Assembly: GCA_030407085.1 (NCBI GenBank)
Contig: CM059582.1
Coordinates: 202,951,001 to 203,015,000 of the forward strand
From: Trichopria drosophilae
Lineage: Eukaryota > Arthropoda > Insecta > Hymenoptera > Diapriidae
DNA length: 64,000 nt
Direction of reading: 5' to 3'
Both the position numbers and the translations under genes were made by a program. The notes beneath the pieces were generated by a model, which saw only the letters and a list, made by a program, of their open reading frames with translations, did not search any database and was not told where the DNA came from. This document shows positions 1-12,100 of this stretch, piece after piece (the first letter of the stretch is position 1; every line of letters starts with the position of its first letter).

Positions 1-69
1 ACATGGTATGTACGTTTCAGATCTATAATATTCATATTAAAATTTACATGATAATGTTGTCCAACATGA

Positions 70-527
70 GCATGCTCACAGAAGGACGTTTTGGCGCTAG
101 TCATTTTGGCGCTAGGACGTTTTGGCCTCGCCGATTTGGCGCCAAACGTTTTGGCGCTATTGTTTTTTTAAGCAGCTAGATGGTTGTCCATAAATAAATC
201 ACGTAACGCCTTTTCAGCTCATTATTGGCTCCTACTTCCTATTTTTAGTAAAGCGCGTTTATGATAACAGGACTTTGGTTGGACTGCAGGACCAAGGTAC
301 GCAGAGCTATGACTGGTTAAGGTTAGGTTAGTATCGTGACGTTGCCATTTCACCGCTTCTCCCATTTTACTATACGAATTTTGATCTAAAATGATTTTCG
401 CGACATAAATCAGGATCAAATAGTCTGATGCCAAAATGGTGGAGTCAAAACATTCCATCTCAAAAAGGCGGGGCCAAAACGTCCTGGCGACACAATGGCC
501 ACGCCAAATGTCCTGCACCCGAGCATG
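70..527. mobile_element. MITE-like element, imperfect TIRs with GGACGTTTTGGC repeats
   Basis: The two ends are imperfect inverted copies of about 60 bp. Both read CATGCTC, then GGACRTTTTGGCG, then AGGACGTTTTGGCC and CGCC. The left end also carries several TTTGGCGC repeats in both orientations near 85-155. The interior shows no credible coding sequence. This is the architecture of a non-autonomous DNA transposon with subterminal repeats. The superfamily is not assigned because no clean target-site duplication is visible. Confidence 0.55.
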
Positions 528-702
528 TTACATCCTTTATTATTAATTGCTATATTTTAAATGAATAATAATAAATTTTATTAAATGCTTTAGTAATCAT
601 TGTACGCGTCCACATGAATTACGTAAAAGGGAAATAAATATAATATAATCTGAAATATTAATTGGGGTTTAACGCTCATTTTTTACTTTTAATACGTAGA
701 TT

Positions 703-990
703 AGCCCCCCCCCCTCCTAATATTTGCGTTCCCAATATTTGCTACCCCTTAATATTTACCACTAGGTCCGTCCCAATATTTGCTTTACCCCTCCATTGCT
801 GTTCCCCACCACTTCTCACGGAGCGGTAATTCTGTGGTGACATCACGTATTCTTCTGGTCGAAGCATGCGCGTTCTATAACTGTATGTCGGCGGAGTAGG
901 GGAAAAATGTCTTCACCATCACTAGACAAATATTCGGAGGGTTAAAAAAGGACAGACAAGACGGACGAGGCAAATATTGGGAGGGGGACT
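703..990. mobile_element. MITE-like element with AATATTTGC subterminal repeats
   Basis: The left end is a C-run followed by CTCCTAATATTTGC and CCCAATATTTGC repeats. The right end is the inverse, GCAAATATTGGGAGGGGGAC, with a further inverted ACAAATATTCGGAGGG copy at about 926. There is no ORF inside. I infer a short non-autonomous DNA transposon with subterminal repeats. Its exact termini and target duplication cannot be fixed by eye. Confidence 0.5.
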
Positions 991-1040
991 GTATAACTAA
1001 GATATTGATGCTTTATAATGAACAAATAAGATGGAAAACC

Positions 1041-1080
1041 GGCAATCGAAAGGTTGCGAGTTCAAATCTCGGTGAGGTAT
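1041..1080 (+). tRNA. tRNA-like 3' half (degenerate fragment)
   Basis: The segment has the layout of the 3' half of a tRNA: CAATCGAAAGGTTGCGAG, then GTTCAAATCTC, resembling a B box and T-loop. It shares the CAATCGAAAGGT...GAGTTC arrangement with the fragment at 15970-16013 on the other strand. No 5' half or acceptor pairing can be found, so this is probably a tRNA-derived repeat fragment rather than a working tRNA. Confidence 0.3.
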
Positions 1081-1127
1081 AGCAGATCCTTCGAACTCCT
1101 TTTTTTTAATTGTAAATCGATCAATTT

Positions 1128-4100
1128 TTGAGAAGTAAAACTCGGCATTGCAAAACTTGTGAAATTAATTATTTATGTAGTAAATTAGACAACATGATTG
1201 TTTCGTTCATTATTTTTCGACCTTACATATGCAGTCTAGACATAACCTCATATCTACCACAGTTTCAGAATTTCTTACAATATTCTTTTAAATATAATAA
1301 TATTACATTTTTTAATGATAAATTACAAAACTCTTTAAATATTTTTTCGTTATAAAATAGCTCCCTCTAGTAAAAGGACTGTAAATTAAATGAGCTTTAC
1401 TTTTGTTTATTTGCTCTCTAATTACTAATCTTAACGAATACAATATGGCAGACATAAAGTGTTAAATGTTTAGTATCCGTATACATATTTTTTGGGTCGT
1501 TGGTTACAAGTCTCTAGTGAGATTTACGAAATTTAATTTCTAAATATCACAACAAAAAGAAAACATTAAACAAAATTTTCATGGATGAGTGACTCTTGGG
1601 ATTTTCAACTGAATAATCACGATGAATCATTTGCCATTCGAATATGACGTAAATAATCGCGCCACGCTTTTCAAATTATCAATTGGTAACGAAAACTGCC
1701 GTGACTTTCGTTACTTAGTTAGCAAGCAATTATAAATAAAATCATTTATATTTATATTTTGTTTTCTGTTTAATTTTTACTGGTTTTGGGCAATTTTATT
1801 AATGATATCAAGTGTTAAAAAATATAAATTATTTGTCACAGTTTAAACAAAAATCTTGTATAATTGATCTTTAGTCATTTTTAAGAAACAGAACATATTA
1901 TAAAATACATTTTTTGTTAAACAAAAATAAATCTTTCGTATTTGTATGTCCTAAAACTGTTTTTTCCGTTTTGTACGAAAGTTGACCTTTTATCTTTTTA
2001 TTCTTCATATTTCGTGTAATTAGCATAAACGTTTTTTCTTGTACAATTTACTATTAAGTTTGGGCATTTTTAAAATAAACAGTAAAAAGTACAAACAAAA
2101 AAGTTCGAATTATTTTTACTACAGATCAATACAAATATTAATTGCAAAGTGAAAATTTATTTCCAAATAACGATATAAGAAAGTAGAATAAATTCTATTA
2201 CTTTACATCAATGTTTTTGCATATTTTTGTTCATAGTGGAGCAATTTTCTTTATTATTATTTTAATGACTCAGTATTTTAATTTTTTAAAATTTGATTCT
2301 AAACAAATTTCCACCAACTCTAAATCTCTGCATTAAGCTTTGTTTTCTATTTTTTACTAATTTAGCAGTTTTATAGTGCGTTTCATTAAATGTAAATATG
2401 TTTAACTGCTAAGTATAAACTAGCATTAATGCACAGGTGTCGTGTAAAAGAAATGCGATGAACATGTTAAGTTAAGTGCTTGAGAGTAGAACAATAATAT
2501 GCGAAAATGCCGTAATCTCGAACGACAACTTGTAAATACCTAAGACATTAAGAAACTTAATGTGTACAGTTGTATACAAGTGTCTAAGTGTGTCATTTAA
2601 AACTGTTGTGTAGGATAACATCGTTTTAATTTTTCTACCCTAAAAAATGTGATGGTGGGATTTTAAGATTTTACTAAATCAGATAAATAATTAATTATAT
2701 ACTTTTTTGTGTGCAATTTATACAATGCACTTATATTAATTTTGGTAAATATTTATATTTATTTTAGTAAACAGTTTATTAAAATGTTAAAAAATAATAA
2801 ATGCTTTAGTTTCATTTTAATAAAGTAAACAAAAAGGTAAATAAAGAAACACTTTTCGTATTAAAATACAAGTCGCGTAAAATATAAAAACTGTGTAAAA
2901 CAGAAAATTTCATGGTATGAGTCGTTCGATCTTTTCACTTGTAGTAAAACTATTTTAATTCCCACATGCCATCTGCTAGGGTGTGGGAATGTGTACAACA
3001 GATACTAAATAGACGCATGAAATGTTTTATGTACTAACTGGAACATCCGAAACCAGTAATGTATAAGATACAAAATTAAATTTCCGATAATAGTATCAGA
3101 TTGTAGAAACAATATAAATTTTTAGTAATCATTAAAAGAAAATATATATACAGATTTAATCAGAAAATTTAAGTTCCTTTTGATTGAAAAAGCTCATCGT
3201 TAAGGGGAAATGAAGAAGTATTTATTTGCTCTTGAAAAATTTGAGGTGACCTTAAAATAAGTAAAAAAAAAACAGGTGTTGTGCGTGGATATATTATAAG
3301 ATTTTGCCAGCAGGTCCTCTTCAAAACTTAACCTTCTGCCCAGTTGTGCGTCGAATATTTTTGTACGGCGAAAAGAAACAAGGAAGTTCAAGACAGCGGT
3401 CACAACCATCCTGACATTTATTACCCATAATTTAAGTCAGTCAAAACTCATTCTTCAACATTTCGGAATTCCATGAATCGACTAAGAAATCATGACATTT
3501 AAGAAAAATAAAATCTGTCATTTTAAACAGCACACTAGTCTAAATATTTACTAACAAAATGTTGTATGTTATATTATAGTGATAGAAAGGTTTATAGGGT
3601 GAAGACTGAATTGCAGTTTTCTGAACACAAAATGGAAAATAAAAAATGGCGATAAAAGTAAATATTTATTTACAAAAGATAACTAAAAACTGGCTGGGTG
3701 GTTTTTTACTCTTCCTGACCCCGGAAATTTAAGGGTAAAAGTGTTAATTGAGGTGCCCTCAAAAATAAAGTACAAGTATCGCATTTGAAGAAAATTCAGA
3801 TTTATATCGCACAACGACTCGCATACTGTCACCAAAATGATAAATTCGAATATTTTTAATATAACGCCAATGTACTCTGTTGCATAATACGTTGTAAAAG
3901 TAGGTTTTTGTTCAATCAAGTCTCCATCTTCTTAACGGATTACGATCTTTTGTTTTTTTTAATCGAGCTTGTTAGTTCAGGTACTAGATTTCTCAGGTCT
4001 GGGGACATGTTCGATAGACTTTCGATAATGTTATAGATTTTTTGTGAAAGAACGTTGACCTGCCGGCGGTGGTATCCATTGGACGACCTCGTAGGTTTAA

Positions 4101-4890
4101 GCCTGCCTTTCAGAACCCAAACATACCTAAGTCTCGACGCATTTGCCTCGAGAGACCTTCTGTTTTGTCGTGGTATGCACGTATTTCCGGTTCTCTGCAG
4201 AAGACACGTTATTCTTCTTTTCCACGAAGAAACAACGTTTATTTCCCACCTACTCGAAACGTTTTCCCACCGATCATATAGCAGAAAATCCGACATCGAT
4301 TTTCCTCTGTATTTTTAAGCATTTGCTTACTTTCGTGGCAAAATACATTTGAAAGACGATGTGCTATAAATTTTTTAATTCAAGGTTTTATTAGTCGGTT
4401 TTCGGTGCAAAATTAGTAATATTTTAATAAATGTCCCGACGAAAATTTCGAAACATTGCAGACGAATATAAGAATGCTTTTAAAGGCAATTTGTTAGTAT
4501 CAGGGAAGTTTTCCAAGAGAGTTAATCTGTAAAAATATATGAGTAGATTAGTCATGTAACATATTTTTCAGGTATTCTAGACATTTAGTAGACGGTCGTT
4601 TACAAAATGGGATATCGTCCTTAGATTTTAACTTCTAAATCAATTCCGGTAGTTTCTCTTGTATACTGAAAAGTGTTAAATTCACGTTTACATAACGTTT
4701 ACGACAGAGTTAAATGACAAACGAATGAGTCATTTTAAACTTATGACACATTTTAATCTCTTCTGCAGGCGGGAAATATTGTTACCTATAAACATTTTCT
4801 TCTAATGCTTGTTTCTGATGATACTTTTCAATTATTCTTTTGGCTTGGTATTGAACAATATGAATGACAGTAAAAACGTCAGAACCCTAG
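1128..4890. other. AT-rich intergenic stretch, no gene recognised
   Basis: This stretch is AT-rich with many homopolymer runs. The longest open frames, such as 118 codons at 3940-4296 on the minus strand, have no recognisable domain and overlap open frames on the opposite strand. I see no convincing splice-bounded exon, RNA gene or long repeat here. Confidence 0.5.
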
Positions 4891-4892
4891 TA

Positions 4893-5036
4893 GAAATCGA
4901 AATCAGCCACGTTAGCACCAGCTAGCAGTGAGTTGCTACGTTTTGTCTAGACACACATGCGCATTGTACTAAACCTGTTGTGCCTAGACAAAACGTGACT
5001 AGTGCTAGCTGCTGTCTAATGTCTGATTTCGATTTC
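4893..5036. mobile_element. Hairpin MITE flanked by TA
   Basis: This is a 144-bp near-palindrome. The left end GAAATCGAAATCAG is mirrored by CTGATTTCGATTTC on the right. A second paired block, CTACGTTTTGTCTAGACA against TGCCTAGACAAAACGT, lies nearer the centre. TA dinucleotides flank both ends (4891-4892 and 5037-5038), as expected for a Tc1/mariner-type target duplication, although TA is weak evidence in AT-rich DNA. It has no coding content. Confidence 0.65.
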
Positions 5037-5261
5037 TACCAGAATAACAAAGAACTATTTAATTATTGCACAATTTTATAAACCGAAAATCAATTATAAT
5101 ACAATCCAGAAATTTTCGAACAATAAATATTATGAAAAATGTTATGAAAAAACAAGAAAAAAAATTTACAAACAATGCTCGTCTTAACTTAATGTTTGAC
5201 TGATTACTCGCTGTGAAAATCAGGAAACCTCCAATGACTACAGACGATCAAAAAAGCAAAT

Positions 5262-6159
5262 ATTTTCATACTTCCGTATTTTGGACATCATGCTGATTAC
5301 AACTCAACATAAAATCGCAACATTTAACAAATTTAACATTTATCAAACTCAACAATTAACAAACTCAACATTTAACAAACTCAACATTCACCAACTCAAC
5401 ATCTTCAAACTCAACATTTTCAAACTCCACATTTAACAAAATCGACATTTTCAAATTCAACATTTGACAAAATCAACATTTACTTAATGCAGGAAATAAA
5501 AATGAAAATAAATAAAACACATATCATGTCATGAAATACTACGAATGTAATGTACAACATGACTGTAGTTTTTTAAATGAAAATTTCGAAGGAAAATTTA
5601 TAACAGGTCTAAAGTATAAACGGAAAACAGCTGAAGTAATATGGGAGCAACGTCTAGCTGGATGAGATATTGCCCAAAAATGTATTTATAGTACAATTAA
5701 TGAATGAAAAATGCTGCAATTAATTTCAACCGAAATACTAATTTAATGGAATATCTGCATGCATAAGCGAACAGTATTTATTAAATTCTGTAGCACAAAC
5801 TATTATCATTCATTTGTACTATTAACTACTATTAACACATTTTTGAGATTTAATTTGTGTTATTATTAATGTTATTACACTTGTTTTTTAAAATAAAATA
5901 TAATTCAATTAACTAAAAATAATGAGTTTATTAAATGTTGAGTTTGCAACTGCTGGGTTTGTCAAATATTGAGTTTGCTTATTTTTAATGTGTCTATGAA
6001 AATCGCAAATATTTACCGTCGTTTATTATACCTGTTATAACCGTGCAAATCTTGAGTTTGAAAATGTTTAGTTTGAAAATGTTTAGTTTGTTAAATGCTG
6101 AGTTTGTTAAATGTTGAGTTATATTACCATGGTGACCAAAATACGGAAGTATGAAAATG
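5262..6159. mobile_element. TIR element with subterminal tandem repeats
   Basis: The left end (TTTTCATACTTCCGTATTTTGG) is matched in inverse by CCAAAATACGGAAGTATGAAAA at the right. Just inside the left TIR, 5300-5480 is an array of about ten degenerate units of roughly 17-18 bp built on AACTCAACATTTAACAA. Just inside the right TIR, 5930-6120 carries the same unit in inverse orientation (TTGTTAAATGTTGAGTTT). The centre, 5480-5930, is AT-rich with no ORF. Mirror-image arrays of this kind are usually transposase-binding repeats in non-autonomous DNA transposons. Confidence 0.65.
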
Positions 6160-9100
6160 CCGTCATGAACAAATTCGATTATTACTTGATTAGTATTGGG
6201 GTATTTTGATATCAGTGGACTTTTCGGCGTTAACTGGTTATAATAAATTTTGAAATCTGACTGAATCACTGAAATGAAATCTGAATCTATAAAAATAAAT
6301 ATATCAATTGATTAATTGTTTCTCCTTAGTCAGTTTTTGCAAAGAACGTTTTTTGTGATAATGACGTTTGCCTGATTTTTTTGCAACAAAGTATTCTTAT
6401 CTCGAGGTTTCATTTCGCCGCCGCCGTAAATACTCATTCAATTATAAGGAAGTAAACGAGAATATATGAGTCACGTCTTTCTCCATTTTCGATTTAACGG
6501 TTTCATTACGTATTCGTTACCCTACTTTTATGGTAGCGCCGCCCTCCCTGGTATAATTGCTAAATGTCGAGTTGTAACGTATGTTGCCACGTTCATTCTA
6601 AATTTGTTCGTCTCTTTATATTTCATTCATGGGAAAATTATACCGGCTATTGAAAGTGATTAACGTATCCTCTTTAATGAGACCATTGAAACCTTTTATC
6701 ATTGGGATTCAGTGAGGCATTACATATCAATATGCAATTTTTAATAACCACATTCTGCCTCATCAGTGGTCCTTATAGAATTACAATTTGTACAACATTT
6801 GTAATATAGTTACATTTTGTGCAATATGCTATCAATTATATAGTCTTATTGATCTCTATTTTGATGACAGTGTTTGAAAATATTTGAATTATTTAAGACT
6901 CAGATAGGAATAAAAAAATTTAATTTATATTTTAAAAAAAGTGAATAGAGTTAGTTGTCTTGTGGAGTGGAGATCCTGACATTCAGAGTACTGACATTTT
7001 GTCAATGAATTTAAAATAGTCCATCGTTTAATTTATTGCTTCAAAAATCATCATTGAACAGTACTTCAGAAAATAACCTTTGGCAAGTAAACTGTCCGTC
7101 TATACAATGTTTCCTCAACTGACATAATAAGTTGGCAAATAAGAAAATTACATCTAAAAATACTAAAACGTCAACTAGATTGAGTAAATCTATACAAACA
7201 TTAACATGGTATTTAATTACCTGTTCATGTAAATTTATCTAATATGCTATTAGAACTTATTTTCTTCTGAATAGATTCTTTCGTTTCCGAAATGTACTGC
7301 AGAGATGATATAATAGACTACTAAGAAAGTCAGATAAGGTTATTTTTGCATGTAATAAAAAAGTTTTTTTTTGAAAATTATTAAGATAATTCATAGGTAC
7401 GCATATTTATTAAAGCCAATTCTACAAATTATTTCCTTAAAAAAATAACTTTGGAACATTTTCAAAAGCCTTTATGGCTATTGTAGATCTAATCGAAATG
7501 TTTGCTTATAATGACGAGTTAGGTTGGCAAAGTTACTCCAATATGGCCGACTAATATCTTTCTGTAACCACAGTTTGCCAAATCGAAATGACAAACAACT
7601 CAGTTTTAATTTCAGTATGATTAAGGGAATTGGTGTGTTTGAATTAATAGTTTGAATCTGTATGTTTCCCCAACTGAAAAAATGAGGTTGCTGTAACCAA
7701 ATCTATTATGATGGAACTACAGATGGAACAAAACGCATTAATTAGAACAGGATCTTATCGAACTGTTACATATAATAAATTGTAATATTTTGAATTAAAA
7801 ATTGTGTTTTCTGTTTTAAAATACAAATGTAAATAACAACACGCTTTTAAACCATTGTAATACGAACTCAAGTCGACTTGCGTAATACACAACAGTATTT
7901 ATTATCAACCTTAGATTCCATTGTAGTTTTATGCTTACCAGTTCTCTTTAAACATCTGCGAAGGATTTCTAGCGATTTCTTAGGCCACAAAATTAAAAAC
8001 TTTCTCCCGTTATATAATTCCTTCACAGTAGAAATTATGCTTCCCATAAATCGCCGTATTTAGCGTGTGTTCCCATTGTACTAACGTTTCTGAAACGGTT
8101 GTTAATGATATGTTTAAATCCCGTCAATTTTATTTAAATACGGACACAATGTAATATCGAACTACGAGTTATTTTTATAGTGTTTTGTTCGGAACAATAC
8201 GTGTTTCATTATTATTCTGTTTTACTAGTAATTGTATTGTTAAATTAGTTAGTCTAGGATAAATTCTGAACATTTAGGAGACATATTTCAAAATGAAATT
8301 CCACCTTTGTTTTGAAAGTAACAGACAATTATTTTGCAAAACATCGACGAGAGAATCAGACGCTAAGAGTTGAGAATGATATCCAAATTGGTTCTAAAAG
8401 AAATCAGACGGGCCACTTTCTAAGATTATGCTGAGCTGGAGTTTATAAGATATCAAGATCACAAAACCTTATAACATAAGAAATCTGTTCTCGTGTAGAG
8501 CACATTGCGAGATCATTCTGAACTATTTTTTCTGTTTGCTATTTGAGACAGTGATCAATTTTATTTGGCCATAAGTAAAAAAAAAAAAGAAAACCAGACC
8601 TTAACAATAGTTCTAAAAATTGGTAATATACTTAATTCAAGTTTTAACCTATAAATAAAAGATATCGTCGTAATTTAACAAACTAACAAAAAATTAACTG
8701 AAAAATGTTGATAATTTTTGTTATAATAACATTCAATAGATTAATCACAGCAAACCTAGCAGCATTGATCTAAATCGGTATTTCCCCTTTGCCCATTATA
8801 CCATGACACAAACCACATAGATTTTTACAGAATTAATATCCCGAAACTTTCAGCAATGTACTCCAGGTATAAAAGATTACAAAATTCCAAGTAACAATAA
8901 TGTTCATAAAATTCGAAAATTTCGTAGATTCGAGGGGAAAATTCTTTTGGGACACCCTAAGGAATTCCGCCCAAGAACGGACTTTCCAAATTTGGGTTGA
9001 ATGACCTTTCTAAGCACGATACTCCTTTTTTTTAATTAAACACCTTATAAAGTTATATAGTAATTATTAATTATCTGATACTTATTTTTAACTAATCAAG

Positions 9101-12100
9101 AAGAAAAACATTGAATTACATAAAAATAAGATAATAAATTTAAGATCTGAAGCTTGCAAGACATATATGTTAAACATTTATAAGTAGGACCTCTGAAAAA
9201 GCTTCTTTTTTAGACTAATGATATCTCTAAGAAGACCCTTTCAAGCCATCTCGGGGAAATAAGATCTTTAAGAATTGATTACTGTTTGAGAACTCTATAA
9301 TCAATTTAACTGAAAACAGTAGCAAAATGCACAAAGAACGTTTTTTTTGTAAATCGTCATAATTTTTGTACACTGAGGAGCTTTTACTTCAAAGATTACA
9401 ACAAAAATATAACATTTTTACATTTTTGTATTCGAATTTTATTGTAGCTGTTGTCATAAAGACAACCCTATTTTTTATTGAATTTAATACACCGTAATAA
9501 GTAAATTAATTATATATATGAAACTGACTTAAATGTTTTAGTATTAATTATTGTCTTGAAACAGTAATGTTTATTTTGAAGTCATGTTCTAAAAATCTGA
9601 TTTCTTATTGGACTTTTTGATATAAACATAAGGGATGAAGTAATTTGATTAATTTTTCGCAAAAGAAAATTTCTCTCCTAACAAATCATCTGGAATTTAA
9701 AAACCTTCGAGAAAATGATCTTGGGCATCTGTTACGAAAGCATTTCGCTCAGATTACAAACGGTACAAGTGCATTCACCGCCTGTGAGTTTTTCAAACTG
9801 CTCCGTCATTTCCCTGCCGCGTTTCACAAAATATTCTAAAAATATACATCAAAACGACTGAAAACGTAAACAGAGACAGGCAAACATTCTAGACCTGGCT
9901 GTGTTTGGTATCATGAATCAGAAACCGGTTTTTTTTTAGTATCATTCTTTCAATGGTGTTTCGACGTGGAAGATCTATCGATTCCGGGATTTCAGTCTTT
10001 TCCGTTCCCAGACGGACCTAAAATTGCAACTTGGATTTGAAGATTTTAATAATTTGGTCAGTTTTGAACAAGTAGTGAAAATTTCATGGCCATATAGCAA
10101 CAAGATAAAAGGGTCGTTGTGTTGTACTTTGTTACGTTGAAATCAGTTGGTGGTAAGAAGGATCCTCGGTCGATTCGTTGTAAGAGGCTGCGACCTTTTC
10201 TTTTTTGCTAACGTACCAACGCTATGACCATGGGGAGTCCACAAGAAATGGATAGCCCTTAGTAAAATTCAATAAAATGAGAATGGAACCAATTATTTTT
10301 GTTTCCCACAGGAAAATTAGCAGGGAGAAATTGTTCAACAGACAATCAAAGCTTTCATTGGCAGCTTATTTCTGAAGCTATTGCAATTATCGTTTTTTGT
10401 TATGAAGGGTGCTTTCTGTCCTTTGCGAATTTCATGACGTCATAGAAAACCTGTCGTTGAGTACAGTCTCTGCAAAAATTATTCTTCTGACAGTTTTATT
10501 GCAATATTTAGAAAAGGAAAACAAAGTTATGCCTAATGATAAAGTGAACTAGAATTTGTTGTTAACAATAATCTAATCGAAACAGATTCGATTATCAAAT
10601 TGCAACTGATTATTGACATCTAAATTTATTGGACTTGTCAATTTGGTAGAAAGTTCTATACATAATTTAGACTTTCAATCATGTTGTGTTCAGCTGTTGG
10701 TAGACATAAACGAAGCATACGTTCGGATATAAAAGGCCAAACAGTCACCGTGGAAAGTTTCTTGTTTATGCCGTTAGTTGCAATGAAAGCAAGCATAAAA
10801 ATTACGTACGACACCCGCACAACGTTCAATGCAGGTTTATTTCCGCGTTTCGTTCCACGTTTTCGCATTTTTGCAAAGCTGAGATTTTTAAAAAATTTTC
10901 TTCCGAGTGGATTTTTACCGAAATTCCAAAATAAATAAGTCTTATTAGTTTAACATCATTTATGTAAGTGCTACTTAATGCGGGGACAAGACAGTTTATT
11001 GCGTTAAATAAATATTAAATTTTAATTAAGTTCATTAACGTAATGAAATTTTCAGGTAACTTCCTATAAATTGAAGAAAGTGCAGATCTATACGCAAACT
11101 TTTCGAAAAGTTTGATAACGTCATTAGTAGACGTAATTTGTTATCATTACACTGATGAAGTTTCGAATATTGGAATCTACGTTTGTGCTAAAGTTTCGAA
11201 GTATTTTTTTTTTGCTGATGGTCAGCTGCTGAATATAATTTGTTAACGTAATTTAACGAAATACGTCTATTTCGAGACTTTTATCGAATTAAATCTACTT
11301 TTAAATTTCGCAATGTGAGTGTGGAACAAAAGGTATAACGCTGAAATTTGGGGCACAATTTCGAACTTGCAGGATGAAAATGATTAACCCAATAACGCCC
11401 AAATTATTGCAGCCAAATTTACTGCTGGGTGCAACTTTGTGTCAAAACAAAATATTGAAAAGAAAGTTTTGAAGAACGACTTTCGAATGAACCAGATAGA
11501 ATTTGGTAGAAAACTGAATAATGTTAGGAAATGCATTTTAGACATTTTTTTTTCTAACGTTTTTTGGCTTTAAATTTTCTTACAAGACCAGAATTTTCAT
11601 TAGCAGAATACCCAAAATGTAATTTGTAGTCAACATTTATAATTATAAATAATTTGTAAATTACTCTGTATCGTAATTTAAAATGTTGAATATCATAAAT
11701 CTGTTCAGTTCGGAATCAGCGTCCAAATTAAAATAACTCGAAATTAATTTAATTACAGAGATTTTGTGGCTGCAAGTCCGAATCAAATTTTCAAAAAATG
11801 TAAATAATAGATTCAACTCATTAATCACCTGGAGAAAATAACATATATTAAAAATTAACTGTCCCCATTAGGTTCCAAACAAATTTGTAAACATTGTTTA
11901 ATGCATTTCTAACCTAAATAAGACTTTCATGTCAGATTCAGAAGCTAACATTGCCTAATTTAATCTTCAACTGAAACCATATTGTAGCAAATTGTGCGCA
12001 AAAAAAACAAGGAATTTTGAAGTAAAAAATGAAACCCAATGGAAGTTATCACGAAAGTCCAAAACATGGCTTCGAATCATAAGATATCAAAATTCATGAT

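Noticed and set aside
3940..4318. Overlapping open frames on both strands
   Set aside because: 118 codons minus and 87 codons plus are both open, with no domain, no splice context and no homologue I recognise.
5994..6269. 91-codon minus-strand ORF
   Set aside because: It translates the subterminal tandem repeats of a transposon (repeated NIFKL) and is not a gene.
6710..6775. Possible microRNA-like hairpin (GTGAGGCATTACA against TTCTGCCTCATCA)
   Set aside because: Only about 10 of 14 positions pair and the arms are not extended.
10656..10938. 70-codon minus-strand ORF with a hydrophobic stretch, and 85-codon plus-strand ORF
   Set aside because: The hydrophobic run could be a signal peptide, but there is no cleavage or prohormone pattern I trust and the opposite strand is equally open.
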